The notes under the pieces are model-generated. The model had not been told where the DNA came from. It did no database searches and was given only the letters and a program-made list of their open reading frames with translations. Source: Crossaster papposus (Eukaryota; Echinodermata; Asteroidea; Velatida; Solasteridae). Taken from it: a stretch of 64,000 nucleotides of DNA. Shown in pieces: positions 25,665-38,739 of the stretch. The translations under genes and the position numbers were made by a program. Position 1 is the stretch's first letter, and every line of letters begins with the position of its first letter. The stretch spans positions 1,488,001 through 1,552,000 of the forward strand of contig JBAIAA010000653.1 of the NCBI GenBank assembly GCA_037893245.1, written 5' to 3'.

Positions 25665-27370
25665 TTTCAGAAAATCGAAATAAAATACTAACAAAGCATG
25701 CCCCGGGTCAAATTGCTAATTTTGCCATTCCTGGAGGCCCCCCTCTATCTCCTAACACCCAGCCCCTTCCCGGGGCATGCTTTCCTTCAGGCCCTTATTT
25801 GTGGGCGGGGATTGTGTGCACAAACCTATGGCGAATTTGAAACGCGTGTGTTAACGTTAAAATTTTCAGAAGGTCGAAATAAAATACTAACAAAGCATGC
25901 CCCGGGTCAAATTGCTAATGTTGCCATTCCTGGAGGCCCCCCTCTATCTCCTAACACCCAGCCCCTTCCCGGGGCATGCTTTCCTTCATGCCCTTATTTG
26001 TGGGCGGGGATTGTGTGCACAAACCTATGGCGAATTTGAAACGCGTGTGTTAACGTTAACATTTTCAGAAAATCGAAATAAAATACTAACAAAGCATGCC
26101 CCTGGTCAAATTGCTAATTTTGCCATTCCTGGAGGCCCCCCTCTATCTCCTAACACCCAGCCCCTTCCCGGGGCATGCTTTCCTTCATGCCCTTATTTGT
26201 GGGCGGGGATTGTGTGCACAAACCTATGGCGAATTTGAAACGCGTGTGTTAACGTTAACATTTTCAGAAAATCGAAATAAAATACTAACAAAGCATGCCC
26301 AGGGTCAAATTGCTAAATTTGCCATTCCTGGAGGCCCCCCTCTATCTCCTAACACCCAGCCGCTTCCCGCAGCATGCTTTCCTTCATGCCCTTATTTGTG
26401 GGCGGGGATTGTGTGCACAAACCTATGGCGAATTTGAAACGCGTGTGTTAACGTTAAAATTTTCAGAAAATCGAAATAAAATACTAACAAAGCATGCCCC
26501 GGGTCAAATTGCTAATTTTGCCATTCCTGGAGGCCCCCCTCTATCTCCTAACACCCAGCCCCTTCCCGGGGCATGCTTTCCTTCAGGCCCTTATTTGTGG
26601 GCGGGGATTGTGTGCACAAACCTATGGCGAATTTGAAACGCGTGTGTTAACGTTAAAATTTTCAGAAGGTCGAAATAAAATACTAACAAAGCATGCCCCG
26701 GGTCAAATTGCTAATGTTGCCATTCCTGGAGGCCCCCCTCTATCTCCTAACACCCAGCCCCTTCCCGGGGCATGCTTTCCTTCATGCCCTTATTTGTGGG
26801 CGGGGATTGTGTGCACAAACCTATGGCGAATTTGAAACGCGTGTGTTAACGTTAACATTTTCAGAAAATCGAAATAAAATACTAACAAAGCATGCCCCTG
26901 GTCAAATTGCTAATTTTGCCATTCCTGGAGGCCCCCCTCTATCTCCTAACACCCAGCCCCTTCCCGGGGCATGCTTTCCTTCATGCCCTTATTTGTGGGC
27001 GGGGATTGTGTGCACAAACCTATGGCGAATTTGAAACGCGTGTGTTAACGTTAACATTTTCAGAAAATCGAAATAAAATACTAACAAAGCATGCCCAGGG
27101 TCAAATTGCTAAATTTGCCATTCCTGGAGGCCCCCCTCTATCTCCTAACACCCAGCCGCTTCCCGCAGCATGCTTTCCTTCATGCCCTTATTTGTGGGCG
27201 GGGATTGTGTGCACAAACCTATGGCGAATTTGAAACGCGTGTGTTAACGTTAAAATTTTCAGAAAATCGAAATAAAATACTAACAAAGCATGCCCCGGGT
27301 CAAATTGCTAATTTTGCCATTCCTGGAGGCCCCCCTCTATCTCCTAACACCCAGCCCCTTCCCGGGGCAT
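25665..27370 (+). repeat. 796-bp 4-mer higher-order unit, two copies
   Basis: Units 25,698, 25,897, 26,096 and 26,295 recur at 26,494, 26,693, 26,892 and 27,091. The order is TTCAGGCC/GAAGGTCG, ATGTTGCC, CCCCTGG, then CCCAGGG with CTAAATTTG and CCCGCAGC. The copies look identical at the states compared. Confidence 0.85.
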
Positions 27371-29498
27371 GCTTTTCTTCATGCCCTTAATTGTGGGCGG
27401 GGATTGTGTGCACAAACCTATGGCGAATTTGAAACGCGTGTGTTAACGTTAACATTTTCAGAAAATCGAAATAAAATACTAACAAAGCATGTCCCTGGTC
27501 AAATTGCTAATTTTGCCATTTCTGGAGGCCCCCCTCTATCTCCTAACACCCAGCCCCTTCCCGGGGCATGCTTTCCTTCATGCCCTTATTTGTGGGCGGG
27601 GATTGTGTGCACAAACCTATGGCGAATTTGAAACGCGTGTGTTAACGTTAAAATGTTCAGAAAATCGAAATAAAATACTAACAAAGCATGCCCAGGGTCA
27701 AATTGCTAATTTTGCCATTCCTGGAGGCCCCCCTCTATCTCCTAACACCCAGCCCCTTCCCGGAGCATGCTTTCCTTCATGCCCTTATTTGTGGGCGGGG
27801 ATTGTGTGCACAAACCTATGGCGAATTTGAAACGCGTGTGTTAACGTTAAAATGTTCAGAAAATCGAAATAAAATACTAACAAAGCATGCCCCGGGTCAA
27901 ATTGCTAATGTTGCCATTCCTGGAGGCCCCCCTCTATCTCCTAACACCCAGCCCCTTCCCGGGGCATGCTTTCCTTCATGCCCTTATTTGTGGGCGGGAT
28001 TGTGTGCACAAACCTATGGCGAATTTGAAACGCGTGTGTTAACGTTAACATTTTCAGAAAATCGAAATAAAATACTAACAAAGCATGCCCCGGGTCAAAT
28101 TGCTAATTGTGCCATTCCTGGAGGCCACCCTCTATCTCCTAACACCCAGCCCCTTCCCGGGGCATGCTTTCCTTCATGCCCTTATTTGTGGGCGGGGATT
28201 GTGTGCACAAACCTATGGCGCATTTGAAACGCGTGTGTTAACGTTAACATTTTCAGAAAATCGAAATAAAATACTAACAAAGCATGCCCCGGGTCAAATT
28301 GCTAATGTTGCCATTCCTGGAGGCCCCCCTCTATCTCCTAACACCCAGCCCCTTCCCGGGGCATGCTTTCCTTCATGCCCTTATTTGTGGGCGGGGATTG
28401 TGTGCACAAACCTATGGCGAATTTGAAACGCGTGTGTTAACGTTAACATTTTCAGAAAATCGAAATAAAATACTAACAAAGCATGCCCCTGGTCAAATTG
28501 CTAATTTTGCCATTCCTGGAGGCCCCCCTCTATCTCCTAACACCCAGCCCCTTCCCGGGGCATGCTTTTCTTCATGCCCTTAATTGTGGGCGGGGATTGT
28601 GTGCACAAACCTATGGCGAATTTGAAACGCGTGTGTTAACGTTAACATTTTCAGAAAATCGAAATAAAATACTAACAAAGCATGTCCCTGGTCAAATTGC
28701 TAATTTTGCCATTTCTGGAGGCCCCCCTCTATCTCCTAACACCCAGCCCCTTCCCGGGGCATGCTTTCCTTCATGCCCTTATTTGTGGGCGGGGATTGTG
28801 TGCACAAACCTATGGCGAATTTGAAACGCGTGTGTTAACGTTAAAATGTTCAGAAAATCGAAATAAAATACTAACAAAGCATGCCCAGGGTCAAATTGCT
28901 AATTTTGCCATTCCTGGAGGCTCCCCTCTATCTCCTAACACCCAGCCCCTTCCCGGAGCATGCTTTCCTTCATGCCCTTATTTGTGGGCGGGGATTGTGT
29001 GCACAAACCTATGGCGAATTTGAAACGCGTGTGTTAACGTTAAAATTTTCAGAAAATCGAAATAAAATACTAACAAAGCATGCCCCGGGTCAAATTGCTA
29101 ATGTTGCCATTCCTGGAGGCCCCCCTCTATCTCCTAACACCCAGCCCCTTCCCGGGGCATGCTTTCCTTCATGCCCTTATTTGTGGGCGGGATTGTGTGC
29201 ACAAACCTATGGCGAATTTGAAACGCGTGTGTTAACGTTAACATTTTCAGAAAATCGAAATAAAATACTAACAAAGCATGCCCCGGGTCAAATTGCTAAT
29301 TGTGCCATTCCTGGAGGCCCCCCTCTATCTCCTAACACCCAGCCCCTTCCCGGGGCATGCTTTCCTTCATGCCCTTATTTGTGGGCGGGGATTGTGTGCA
29401 CAAACCTATGGCGCATTTGAAACGCGTGTGTTAACGTTAACATTTTCAGAAAATCGAAATAAAATACTAACAAAGCATGCCCCGGGTCAAATTGCTAA
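27300..29498 (+). repeat. 1,193-bp 6-mer higher-order unit, about two copies
   Basis: Units 27,290-28,085 correspond to 28,483-29,278. The order is CTTAATTG, GTCCCTGG/CCATTTCTGG, CCCAGGG/CGGAGCATG, an ATGTTGCC 198-bp unit, then ATTGTGCC with GGCGCAT. Differences include CCCCTGG at 28,491, GGCTCCCC at 28,920 and CCACCCT at 28,126. Confidence 0.8.
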
Positions 29499-31111
29499 TT
29501 TTGCCATTCCTGGAGGCCCCCCTCTATCTCCTAACACCCAGCCCCTTCCCGGGGCATGCTTTCCTTCATGCCCTTATTTGTGGGCCTTCATGCCCTTATT
29601 TGTGGGCGGGGATTGTGTGCACAAACCTATGGCGAATTTGAAACGCGTGTGTTAACGTTAACATTTTCAGAAAATCGAAATAAAATACTAACAAAGCATG
29701 CCCCGGGTCAAATTGCTAATTTTGCCATTCCTGGACGCCCCCCTCTATCTCCTAACACCCAGCCCCTTCCCGGGGCATGCTTTCCTTCATGCCCTTATTT
29801 GTGGGCGGGGATTGTGTGCACAAACCTATGGCGAATTTGAAACGCGTGTGTTAACGTTAACATTTTCAGAAAATCGAAATAAAATACTAACAAAGCATGC
29901 CCCGGGTCAAATTGCTAATTGTGCCATTCATGGTGGCCCCCCTCTATCTTCTAACACCCAGCCCCTTCACGGGGCATGCTTTCCTTCATGCCCTTATTTG
30001 TGGGCGGGGATTGTGTGCACAAACCTATGGCGAATTTGAAACGCGTGTGTTAACGTTAAAATGTTCAGAAAATCGAAATAAAATACTAACAAAGCATGCC
30101 CCGGGTCAAATTGCTAATTTTGCCATTCCTGGAGGCCCCCCTCTATCTCCTAACACCCAGCCCCTTCCCGGGGCATGCTTTCCTTCATGCCCTTATTTGT
30201 GGGCGGGGATTGTGTGCACAAACCTATGGCGAATTTGAAACGCGTGTGTTAACGTTAACATTTTCAGAAAATCGAAATAAAATACTAACAAAGCATGCCC
30301 CGGGTCAAATTGCTAATTTTGCCATTCCTGGAGGCCCCCCTCTATCTCCTAACACCCAGCCCCTTCCCGGGGCATGCTTTCCTTCATGCCCTTATTTGTG
30401 GGCGGGATTGTGTGCACAAACCTATGGCGAATTTGAAACGCGTGTGTTAACGTTAACATTTTCAGAAAATCGAAATAAAATACTAACAAAGCATGCCCCG
30501 GGTCAAATTGCTAATTTTGCCATTCCTAGAGGCCCCCCTCTATCTCCTAACACCCAGCCCCTTCCCGGGGCATGCTTTCCTTCATGCCCTTATTTGTGGG
30601 CCTTCATGCCCTTATTTGTGGGCGGGGATTGTGTGCACAAACCTATGGCGAATTTGAAACGCGTGTGTTAACGTTAACATTTTCAGAAAATCGAAATAAA
30701 ATACTAACAAAGCATGCCCCGGGTCAAATTGCTAATTTTGCCATTCCTGGACGCCCCCCTCTATCTCCTAACACCCAGCCCCTTCCCGGGGCATGCTTTC
30801 CTTCATGCCCTTATTTGTGGGCGGGGATTGTGTGCACAAACCTATGGCGAATTTGAAACGCGTGTGTTAACGTTAACATTTTCAGAAAATCGAAATAAAA
30901 TACTAACAAAGCATGCCCCGGGTCAAATTGCTAATTGTGCCATTCCTGGAGGTCCCCCTCTATCTCCTAACACCCAGCCCCTTCACGGGGCATGCTTTCC
31001 TTCATGCCCTTATTTGTGGGCGGGGATTGTGTGCACAAACCTATGGCGAATTTGAAACGCGTGTGTTAACGTTAAAATGTTCAGAAAATCGAAATAAAAT
31101 ACTAACAAAGC
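29477..31111 (+). repeat. 1,016-bp 5-mer repeat region
   Basis: The trio 22-bp insertion, GGACGCC, ATTGTGCC/CTTCACGG occurs at 29,477-30,095 and again at 30,493-31,111 (offset 1,016). The first CTTCACGG unit (29,897) has the unusual TTCATGGTGG and ATCTTCTAAC, seen otherwise only at 36,085. Confidence 0.8.
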
Positions 31112-32503
31112 ATGCCCCGGGTCAAATTGCTAATTTTGCCATTCCTGGAGGCCCCCCTCTATCTCCTAACACCCAGCCCCTTCCTGGGGCATGCTTTCCT
31201 TCATGCCCTTATTTGTGGGCGGGGATTGTGTGCACAAACCTATGGCGAATTTGAAACGCGTGTGTTAACGTTACAATTTTCAGAAAATCGAAATAAAATA
31301 CTAACAAAGCATGCCCCGGGTCAAATTGCTAATTTTGCCATTCCTGGAGGCCCCCCTCTATCTCCTAACACCCAGCCCCTTCCCGGGGCATGCTTTCCTT
31401 CATGCCCTTATTTGTGGGCGGGGATTGTGTGCACAAACCTATGGCGAATTTGAAACGCGTGTGTTAACGTTAACATTTTCAGAAAATCGAAATAAAATAC
31501 TAACAAAGCATGCCCCGGGTCAAATTGCTAATTTTGCCATTCCTGGAGGCCCCCCTCTATCTCCTAAAACCCAGCCCCTTCCCGGGGCATGCTTTCCTTC
31601 ATGCCCTTATTTGTGGGCGGGGATTGTGTGCACAAACCTATGGCGAATTTGAAACGCGTGTGTTAACGTTACAATTTTCAGAAAATCGAAATAAAATACT
31701 AACAAAGCATGCCCCGGGTCAAATTGCTAATTTTGCCATTCCTGGAGGCCCCCTCTATCTCCTAACACCCAGCCCCTTCCCGGGGCATGCTTTCCTTCAT
31801 GCCCTTATTTGTGGGCGGGGATTGTGTGCACAAACCTATGGCGAATTTGAAACGCGTGTGTTAACGTTACAATTTTCAGAAAATCGAAATAAAATACTAA
31901 CAAAGCATGCCCCGGGTCAAATTGCTAATTTTGCCATTCCTAGAGGCCCCCCTCTATCTCCTAACACCCAGCCCCTTCCCGGGGCATGCTTTCCGTCATG
32001 CCCTTATTTGTGGGCGGGGATTGTGTGCACAAACCTATGGCGAATTTAAAACGCGTGTGTTAACGTTAACATTTTCAGAAAATCGAAATAAAATAATAAC
32101 AAAGCATGCCCCGGGTCAAATTGCTAATTTTGCCATTCCTGGAGGCCCCCCTCTATCTCCTAACACCCAGCCCCTTTCCGGGGCATGCTTTCCTTCATGC
32201 CCTTATTTGTGGGCGGGGATTGTGTGCACAAACCTATGGCGAATTTGAAACGCGTGTGTTAACGTTAACATTTTCAGAAAATCGAAATAAAATACTAACA
32301 AAGCATGCCCCGGGTCAAATTGCTAATTGTGCCATTCCTGGAGGCCCCCCTCTATCTCCTAACACCCAGCCCCTTCCCGGGGCATGCTTTCCTTCATGCC
32401 CTTATTTGTGGGCGGGGATTGTGTGCACAAACCTATGGCGAATTTGAAACGCGTGTGTTAACGTTAACATTTTCAGAAAATCGAAATAAAATACTAACAA
32501 AGC
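31112..32503 (+). repeat. Seven-unit cassette, copy 1
   Basis: The order is CTTCCTGGGG, consensus, ACAATTTT, a 198-bp unit, CCTAGAGG with TTCCGTCATG and AATTTAAAAC plus AATAATAAC, consensus, ATTGTGCC. It recurs at 34,494-35,885 (+3,382) and 38,541-39,932 (+7,429). A private CTAAAACCC lies near 31,564. Confidence 0.82.
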
Positions 32504-34294
32504 ATGCCCCGGGTCAAATTGCTAATTGTGCCATTCCTGGAGGCCCCCCTCTATCTCCTAACACCCAGCCCCTTCCCGGGGCATGCTTTCCTTCATGCCC
32601 TTATTTGTGGGCGGGGATTGTGTGCACAAACCTATGGCGCATTTGAAACGCGTGTGTTAACGTTAACATTTTCAGAAAATCGAAATAAAATACTAACAAA
32701 GCATGCCCCGGGTCAAATTGCTAATGTTGCCATTCCTGGAGGCCCCCCTCTATCTCCTAACACCCAGCCCCTTCCCGGGGCATGCTTTCCTTCATGCCCT
32801 TATTTGTGGGCGGGGATTGTGTGCACAAACCTATGGCGAATTTGAAACGCGTGTGTTAACGTTAACATTTTCAGAAAATCGAAATAAAATACTAACAAAG
32901 CATGCCCCGGGTCAAATTGCTAATTGTGCCATTCCTGGAGGTCCCCCTCTATCTCCTAACACCCAGCCCCTTCACGGGGCATGCTTTCCTTCATGCCCTT
33001 ATTTGTGGGCGGGGATTGTGTGCACAAACCTATGGCGAATTTGAAACGCGTGTGTTAACGTTACAATTTTCAGAAAATCGAAATAAAATACTAACAAAGC
33101 ATGCCCCGGGTCAAATTGCTAATTTTGCCATTCCTAGAGGCCCCCCTCTATCTCCTAACACCCAGCCCCTTCCCGGGGCATGCTTTCCGTCATGCCCTTA
33201 TTTGTGGGCGGGGATTGTGTGCACAAACCTATGGCGAATTTAAAACGCGTGTGTTAACGTTAACATTTTCAGAAAATCGAAATAAAATAATAACAAAGCA
33301 TGCCCCGGGTCAAATTGCTAATTTTGCCATTCCTGGAGGCCCCCCTCTATCTCCTAACACCCAGCCCCTTCCCGGGGCATGCTTTCCTTCATGCCCTTAT
33401 TTGTGGGCGGGGATTGTGTGCACAAACCTATGGCGAATTTGAAACGCGTGTGTTAACGTTAACATTTTCAGAAAATCGAAATAAAATACTAACAAAGCAT
33501 GCCCCGGGTCAAATTGCTAATTGTGCCATTCCTGGAGGCCCCCCTCTATCTCCTAACACCCAGCCCCTTCCCGGGGCATGCTTTCCTTCATGCCCTTATT
33601 TGTGGGCGGGGATTGTGTGCACAAACCTATGGCGAATTTGAAACGCGTGTGTTAACGTTAACATTTTCAGAAAATCGAAATAAAATACTAACAAAGCATG
33701 CCCCGGGTCAAATTGCTAATTGTGCCATTCCTGGAGGCCCCCCTCTATCTCCTAACACCCAGCCCCTTCCCGGGGCATGCTTTCCTTCATGCCCTTATTT
33801 GTGGGCGGGGATTGTGTGCACAAACCTATGGCGCATTTGAAACGCGTGTGTTAACGTTAACATTTTCAGAAAATCGAAATAAAATACTAACAAAGCATGC
33901 CCCGGGTCAAATTGCTAATGTTGCCATTCCTGGAGGCCCCCCTCTATCTCCTAACACCCAGCCCCTTCCCGGGGCATGCTTTCCTTCATGCCCTTATTTG
34001 TGGGCGGGGATTGTGTGCACAAACCTATGGCGAATTTGAAACGCGTGTGTTAACGTTAACATTTTCAGAAAATCGAAATAAAATACTAACAAAGCATGCC
34101 CCGGGTCAAATTGCTAATTGTGCCATTCCTGGAGGTCCCCCTCTATCTCCTAACACCCAGCCCCTTCACGGGGCATGCTTTCCTTCATGCCCTTATTTGT
34201 GGGCGGGGATTGTGTGCACAAACCTATGGCGAATTTGAAACGCGTGTGTTAACGTTAAAATGTTCAGAAAATCGAAATAAAATACTAACAAAGC
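31907..34294 (+). repeat. 1,194-bp 6-mer higher-order unit, two copies
   Basis: Units 31,907-32,902 recur at 33,101-34,096 with a period of exactly 6 x 199. The order is CCTAGAGG/TTCCGTCATG, consensus, ATTGTGCC, ATTGTGCC with GGCGCAT, ATGTTGCC, GGAGGTCCCCC with CTTCACGG. The only differences I saw are CTTTCCGG against CTTCCCGG in the second unit and the final linker type. Confidence 0.88.
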
Positions 34295-34493
34295 ATGCCC
34301 CGGGTCAAATTGCTAATTGTGCCATTCCTGGAGGCCCCCCTCTATCTCCTAACACCCAGCCCCTTCCCGGGGCATGCTTTCCTTCATGCCCTTATTTGTG
34401 GGCGGGGATTGTGTGCACAAACCTATGGCGAATTTGAAACGCGTGTGTTAACGTTAACATTTTCAGAAAATCGAAATAAAATACTAACAAAGC

Positions 34494-35885
34494 ATGCCCC
34501 GGGTCAAATTGCTAATTTTGCCATTCCTGGAGGCCCCCCTCTATCTCCTAACACCCAGCCCCTTCCTGGGGCATGCTTTCCTTCATGCCCTTATTTGTGG
34601 GCGGGGATTGTGTGCACAAACCTATGGCGAATTTGAAACGCGTGTGTTAACGTTACAATTTTCAGAAAATCGAAATAAAATACTAACAAAGCATGCCCCG
34701 GGTCAAATTGCTAATTTTGCCATTCCTGGAGGCCCCCCTCTATCTCCTAACACCCAGCCCCTTCCCGGGGCATGCTTTCCTTCATGCCCTTATTTGTGGG
34801 CGGGGATTGTGTGCACAAACCTATGGCGAATTTGAAACGCGTGTGTTAACGTTAACATTTTCAGAAAATCGAAATAAAATACTAACAAAGCATGCCCCGG
34901 GTCAAATTGCTAATTTTGCCATTCCTGGAGGCCCCCCTCTATCTCCTAACACCCAGCCCCTTCCCGGGGCATGCTTTCCTTCATGCCCTTATTTGTGGGC
35001 GGGGATTGTGTGCACAAACCTATGGCGAATTTGAAACGCGTGTGTTAAGGTTACAATTTTCAGAAAATCGAAATAAAATACTAACAAAGCATGCCCCGGG
35101 TCAAATTGCTAATTTTGCCATTCCTGGAGGCCCCCTCTATCTCCTAACACCCAGCCCCTTCCCGGGGCATGCTTTCCTTCATGCCCTTATTTGTGGGCGG
35201 GGATTGTGTGCACAAACCTATGGCGAATTTGAAACGCGTGTGTTAACGTTACAATTTTCAGAAAATCGAAATAAAATACTAACAAAGCATGCCCCGGGTC
35301 AAATTGCTAATTTTGCCATTCCTAGAGGCCCCCCTCTATCTCCTAACACCCAGCCCCTTCCCGGGGCATGCTTTCCGTCATGCCCTTATTTGTGGGCGGG
35401 GATTGTGTGCACAAACCTATGGCGAATTTAAAACGCGTGTGTTAACGTTACAATTTTCAGAAAATCGAAATAAAATAATAACAAAGCATGCCCCGGGTCA
35501 AATTGCTAATTTTGCCATTCCTGGAGGCCCCCCTCTATCTCCTAACACCCAGCCCCTTCCCGGGGCATGCTTTCCTTCATGCCCTTATTTGTGGGCGGGG
35601 ATTGTGTGCACAAACCTATGGCGAATTTGAAACGCGTGTGTTAACGTTAACATTTTCAGAAAATCGAAATAAAATACTAACAAAGCATGCCCCGGGTCAA
35701 ATTGCTAATTGTGCCATTCCTGGAGGCCCCCCTCTATCTCCTAACACCCAGCCCCTTCCCGGGGCATGCTTTCCTTCATGCCCTTATTTGTGGGCGGGGA
35801 TTGTGTGCACAAACCTATGGCGAATTTGAAACGCGTGTGTTAACGTTAACATTTTCAGAAAATCGAAATAAAATACTAACAAAGC
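34494..35885 (+). repeat. Seven-unit cassette, copy 2
   Basis: This has the same order as 31,112-32,503. A private GTTAAGGTTAC near 35,045 breaks the central AACGTT palindrome in one unit. Confidence 0.82.
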
Positions 35886-36283
35886 ATGCCCCGGGTCAAA
35901 TTGCTAATTTTGCCATTCCTGGACGCCCCCCTCTATCTCCTAACACCCAGCCCCTTCCCGGGGCATGCTTTCCTTCATGCCCTTATTTGTGGGCGGGGAT
36001 TGTGTGCACAAACCTATGGCGAATTTGAAACGCGTGTGTTAACGTTAACATTTTCAGAAAATCGAAATAAAATACTAACAAAGCATGCCCCGGGTCAAAT
36101 TGCTAATTGTGCCATTCATGGTGGCCCCCCTCTATCTTCTAACACCCAGCCCCTTCACGGGGCATGCTTTCCTTCATGCCCTTATTTGTGGGCGGGGATT
36201 GTGTGCACAAACCTATGGCGAATTTGAAACGCGTGTGTTAACGTTAAAATGTTCAGAAAATCGAAATAAAATACTAACAAAGC
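35886..36283 (+). repeat. Two-unit haplotype shared with 29,698-30,095
   Basis: The GGACGCC unit is followed by the unit carrying TTCATGGTGG, ATCTTCTAAC and CTTCACGG. The same rare combination occurs 6,188 bp upstream. Its position between unrelated neighbours suggests transfer by gene conversion or a short unequal exchange. Confidence 0.8.
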
Positions 36284-37511
36284 ATGCCCCGGGTCAAATT
36301 GCTAATTGTGCCATTCCTGGAGGCCCCCCTCTATCTCCTAACACCCAGCCCCTTCCCGGGGCATGCTTTCCTTCATGCCCTTATTTGTGGGCGGGGATTG
36401 TGTGCACAAACCTATGGCGAATTTGAAACGCGTGTGTTAACGTTAACATTTTCAGAAAATCGAAATAAAATACTAACAAAGCATGCCCCGGGTCAAATTG
36501 CTAATTTTGCCATTCCTAGAGGCCCCCCTCTATCTCCTAACACATCTCCTAACACCCAGCCCCTTCCCGGGGCATGCTTTCCTTCATGCCCTTATTTGTG
36601 GGCCTTCATGCCCTTATTTGTGGGCGGGGATTGTGTGCACAAACCTATGGCGAATTTGAAACGCGTGTGTTAACGTTAACATTTTCAGAAAATCGAAATA
36701 AAATACTAACAAAGCATGCCCCGGGTCAAATTGCTAATTTTGCCATTCCTGGACGCCCCCCTCTATCTCCTAACACCCAGCCCCTTCCCGGGGCATGCTT
36801 TCCTTCATGCCCTTATTTGTGGGCGGGGATTGTGTGCACAAACCTATGGCGAATTTGAAACGCGTGTGTTAACGTTAACATTTTCAGAAAATCGAAATAA
36901 AATACTAACAAAGCATGCCCCGGGTCAAATTGCTAATTGTGCCATTCCTGGAGGCCCCCCTCTATCTCCTAACACCCAGCCCCTTCACGGGGCATGCTTT
37001 CCTTCATGCCCTTATTTGTGGGCGGGGATTGTGTGCACAAACCTATGGCGAATTTGAAACGCGTGTGTTAACGTTAAAATGTTCAGAAAATCGAAATAAA
37101 ATACTAACAAAGCATGCCCCGGGTCAAATTGCTAATTGTGCCATTCCTGGAGGCCCCCCTCTATCTCCTAACACCCAGCCCCTTCCCGGGGCATGCTTTC
37201 CTTCATGCCCTTATTTGTGGGCGGGGATTGTGTGCACAAACCTATGGCGAATTTGAAACGCGTGTGTTAACGTTAACATTTTCAGAAAATCGAAATAAAA
37301 TACTAACAAAGCATGCCCCGGGTCAAATTGCTAATTTTGCCATTCCTGGAGGCCCCCCTCTATCTCCTAACACCCAGCCCCTTCCTGGGGCATGCTTTCC
37401 TTCATGCCCTTATTTGTGGGCGGGGATTGTGTGCACAAACCTATGGCGAATTTGAAACGCGTGTGTTAACGTTACAATTTTCAGAAAATCGAAATAAAAT
37501 ACTAACAAAGC
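36284..37511 (+). repeat. 1,228-bp 6-mer higher-order unit, copy 1
   Basis: Six monomers (6 x 199 + 34). The unit at 36,483 is 233 bp: it has CCTAGAGG, a 12-bp duplication of ATCTCCTAACAC and the 22-bp duplication. The others are GGACGCC, CTTCACGG, ATTGTGCC and CTTCCTGGGG units. Confidence 0.88.
36483..36715 (+). repeat. 233-bp monomer with 12-bp and 22-bp duplications
   Basis: Positions 50-61 (ATCTCCTAACAC) are duplicated in tandem near 36,532-36,555, in addition to the 22-bp duplication. The same double form is at 37,711-37,943. Confidence 0.92.
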
Positions 37512-38739
37512 ATGCCCCGGGTCAAATTGCTAATTGTGCCATTCCTGGAGGCCCCCCTCTATCTCCTAACACCCAGCCCCTTCCCGGGGCATGCTTTCCT
37601 TCATGCCCTTATTTGTGGGCGGGGATTGTGTGCACAAACCTATGGCGAATTTGAAACGCGTGTGTTAACGTTAACATTTTCAGAAAATCGAAATAAAATA
37701 CTAACAAAGCATGCCCCGGGTCAAATTGCTAATTTTGCCATTCCTAGAGGCCCCCCTCTATCTCCTAACACATCTCCTAACACCCAGCCCCTTCCCGGGG
37801 CATGCTTTCCTTCATGCCCTTATTTGTGGGCCTTCATGCCCTTATTTGTGGGCGGGGATTGTGTGCACAAACCTATGGCGAATTTGAAACGCGTGTGTTA
37901 ACGTTAACATTTTCAGAAAATCGAAATAAAATACTAACAAAGCATGCCCCGGGTCAAATTGCTAATTTTGCCATTCCTGGACGCCCCCCTCTATCTCCTA
38001 ACACCCAGCCCCTTCCCGGGGCATGCTTTCCTTCATGCCCTTATTTGTGGGCGGGGATTGTGTGCACAAACCTATGGCGAATTTGAAACGCGTGTGTTAA
38101 CGTTAACATTTTCAGAAAATCGAAATAAAATACTAACAAAGCATGCCCCGGGTCAAATTGCTAATTGTGCCATTCCTGGAGGCCCCCCTCTATCTCCTAA
38201 CACCCAGCCCCTTCACGGGGCATGCTTTCCTTCATGCCCTTATTTGTGGGCGGGGATTGTGTGCACAAACCTATGGCGAATTTGAAACGCGTGTGTTAAC
38301 GTTAAAATGTTCAGAAAATCGAAATAAAATACTAACAAAGCATGCCCCGGGTCAAATTGCTAATTGTGCCATTCCTGGAGGCCCCCCTCTATCTCCTAAC
38401 ACCCAGCCCCTTCCCGGGGCATGCTTTCCTTCATGCCCTTATTTGTGGGCGGGGATTGTGTGCACAAACCTATGGCGAATTTGAAACGCGTGTGTTAACG
38501 TTAACATTTTCAGAAAATCGAAATAAAATACTAACAAAGCATGCCCCGGGTCAAATTGCTAATTTTGCCATTCCTGGAGGCCCCCCTCTATCTCCTAACA
38601 CCCAGCCCCTTCCTGGGGCATGCTTTCCTTCATGCCCTTATTTGTGGGCGGGGATTGTGTGCACAAACCTATGGCGAATTTGAAACGCGTGTGTTAACGT
38701 TACAATTTTCAGAAAATCGAAATAAAATACTAACAAAGC
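37512..38739 (+). repeat. 1,228-bp 6-mer higher-order unit, copy 2
   Basis: This is the direct tandem partner of 36,284-37,511, with the 233-bp double-insertion unit at 37,711. These are the only two monomers with the 12-bp duplication. I saw no difference between copies within the shared states. Confidence 0.88.
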
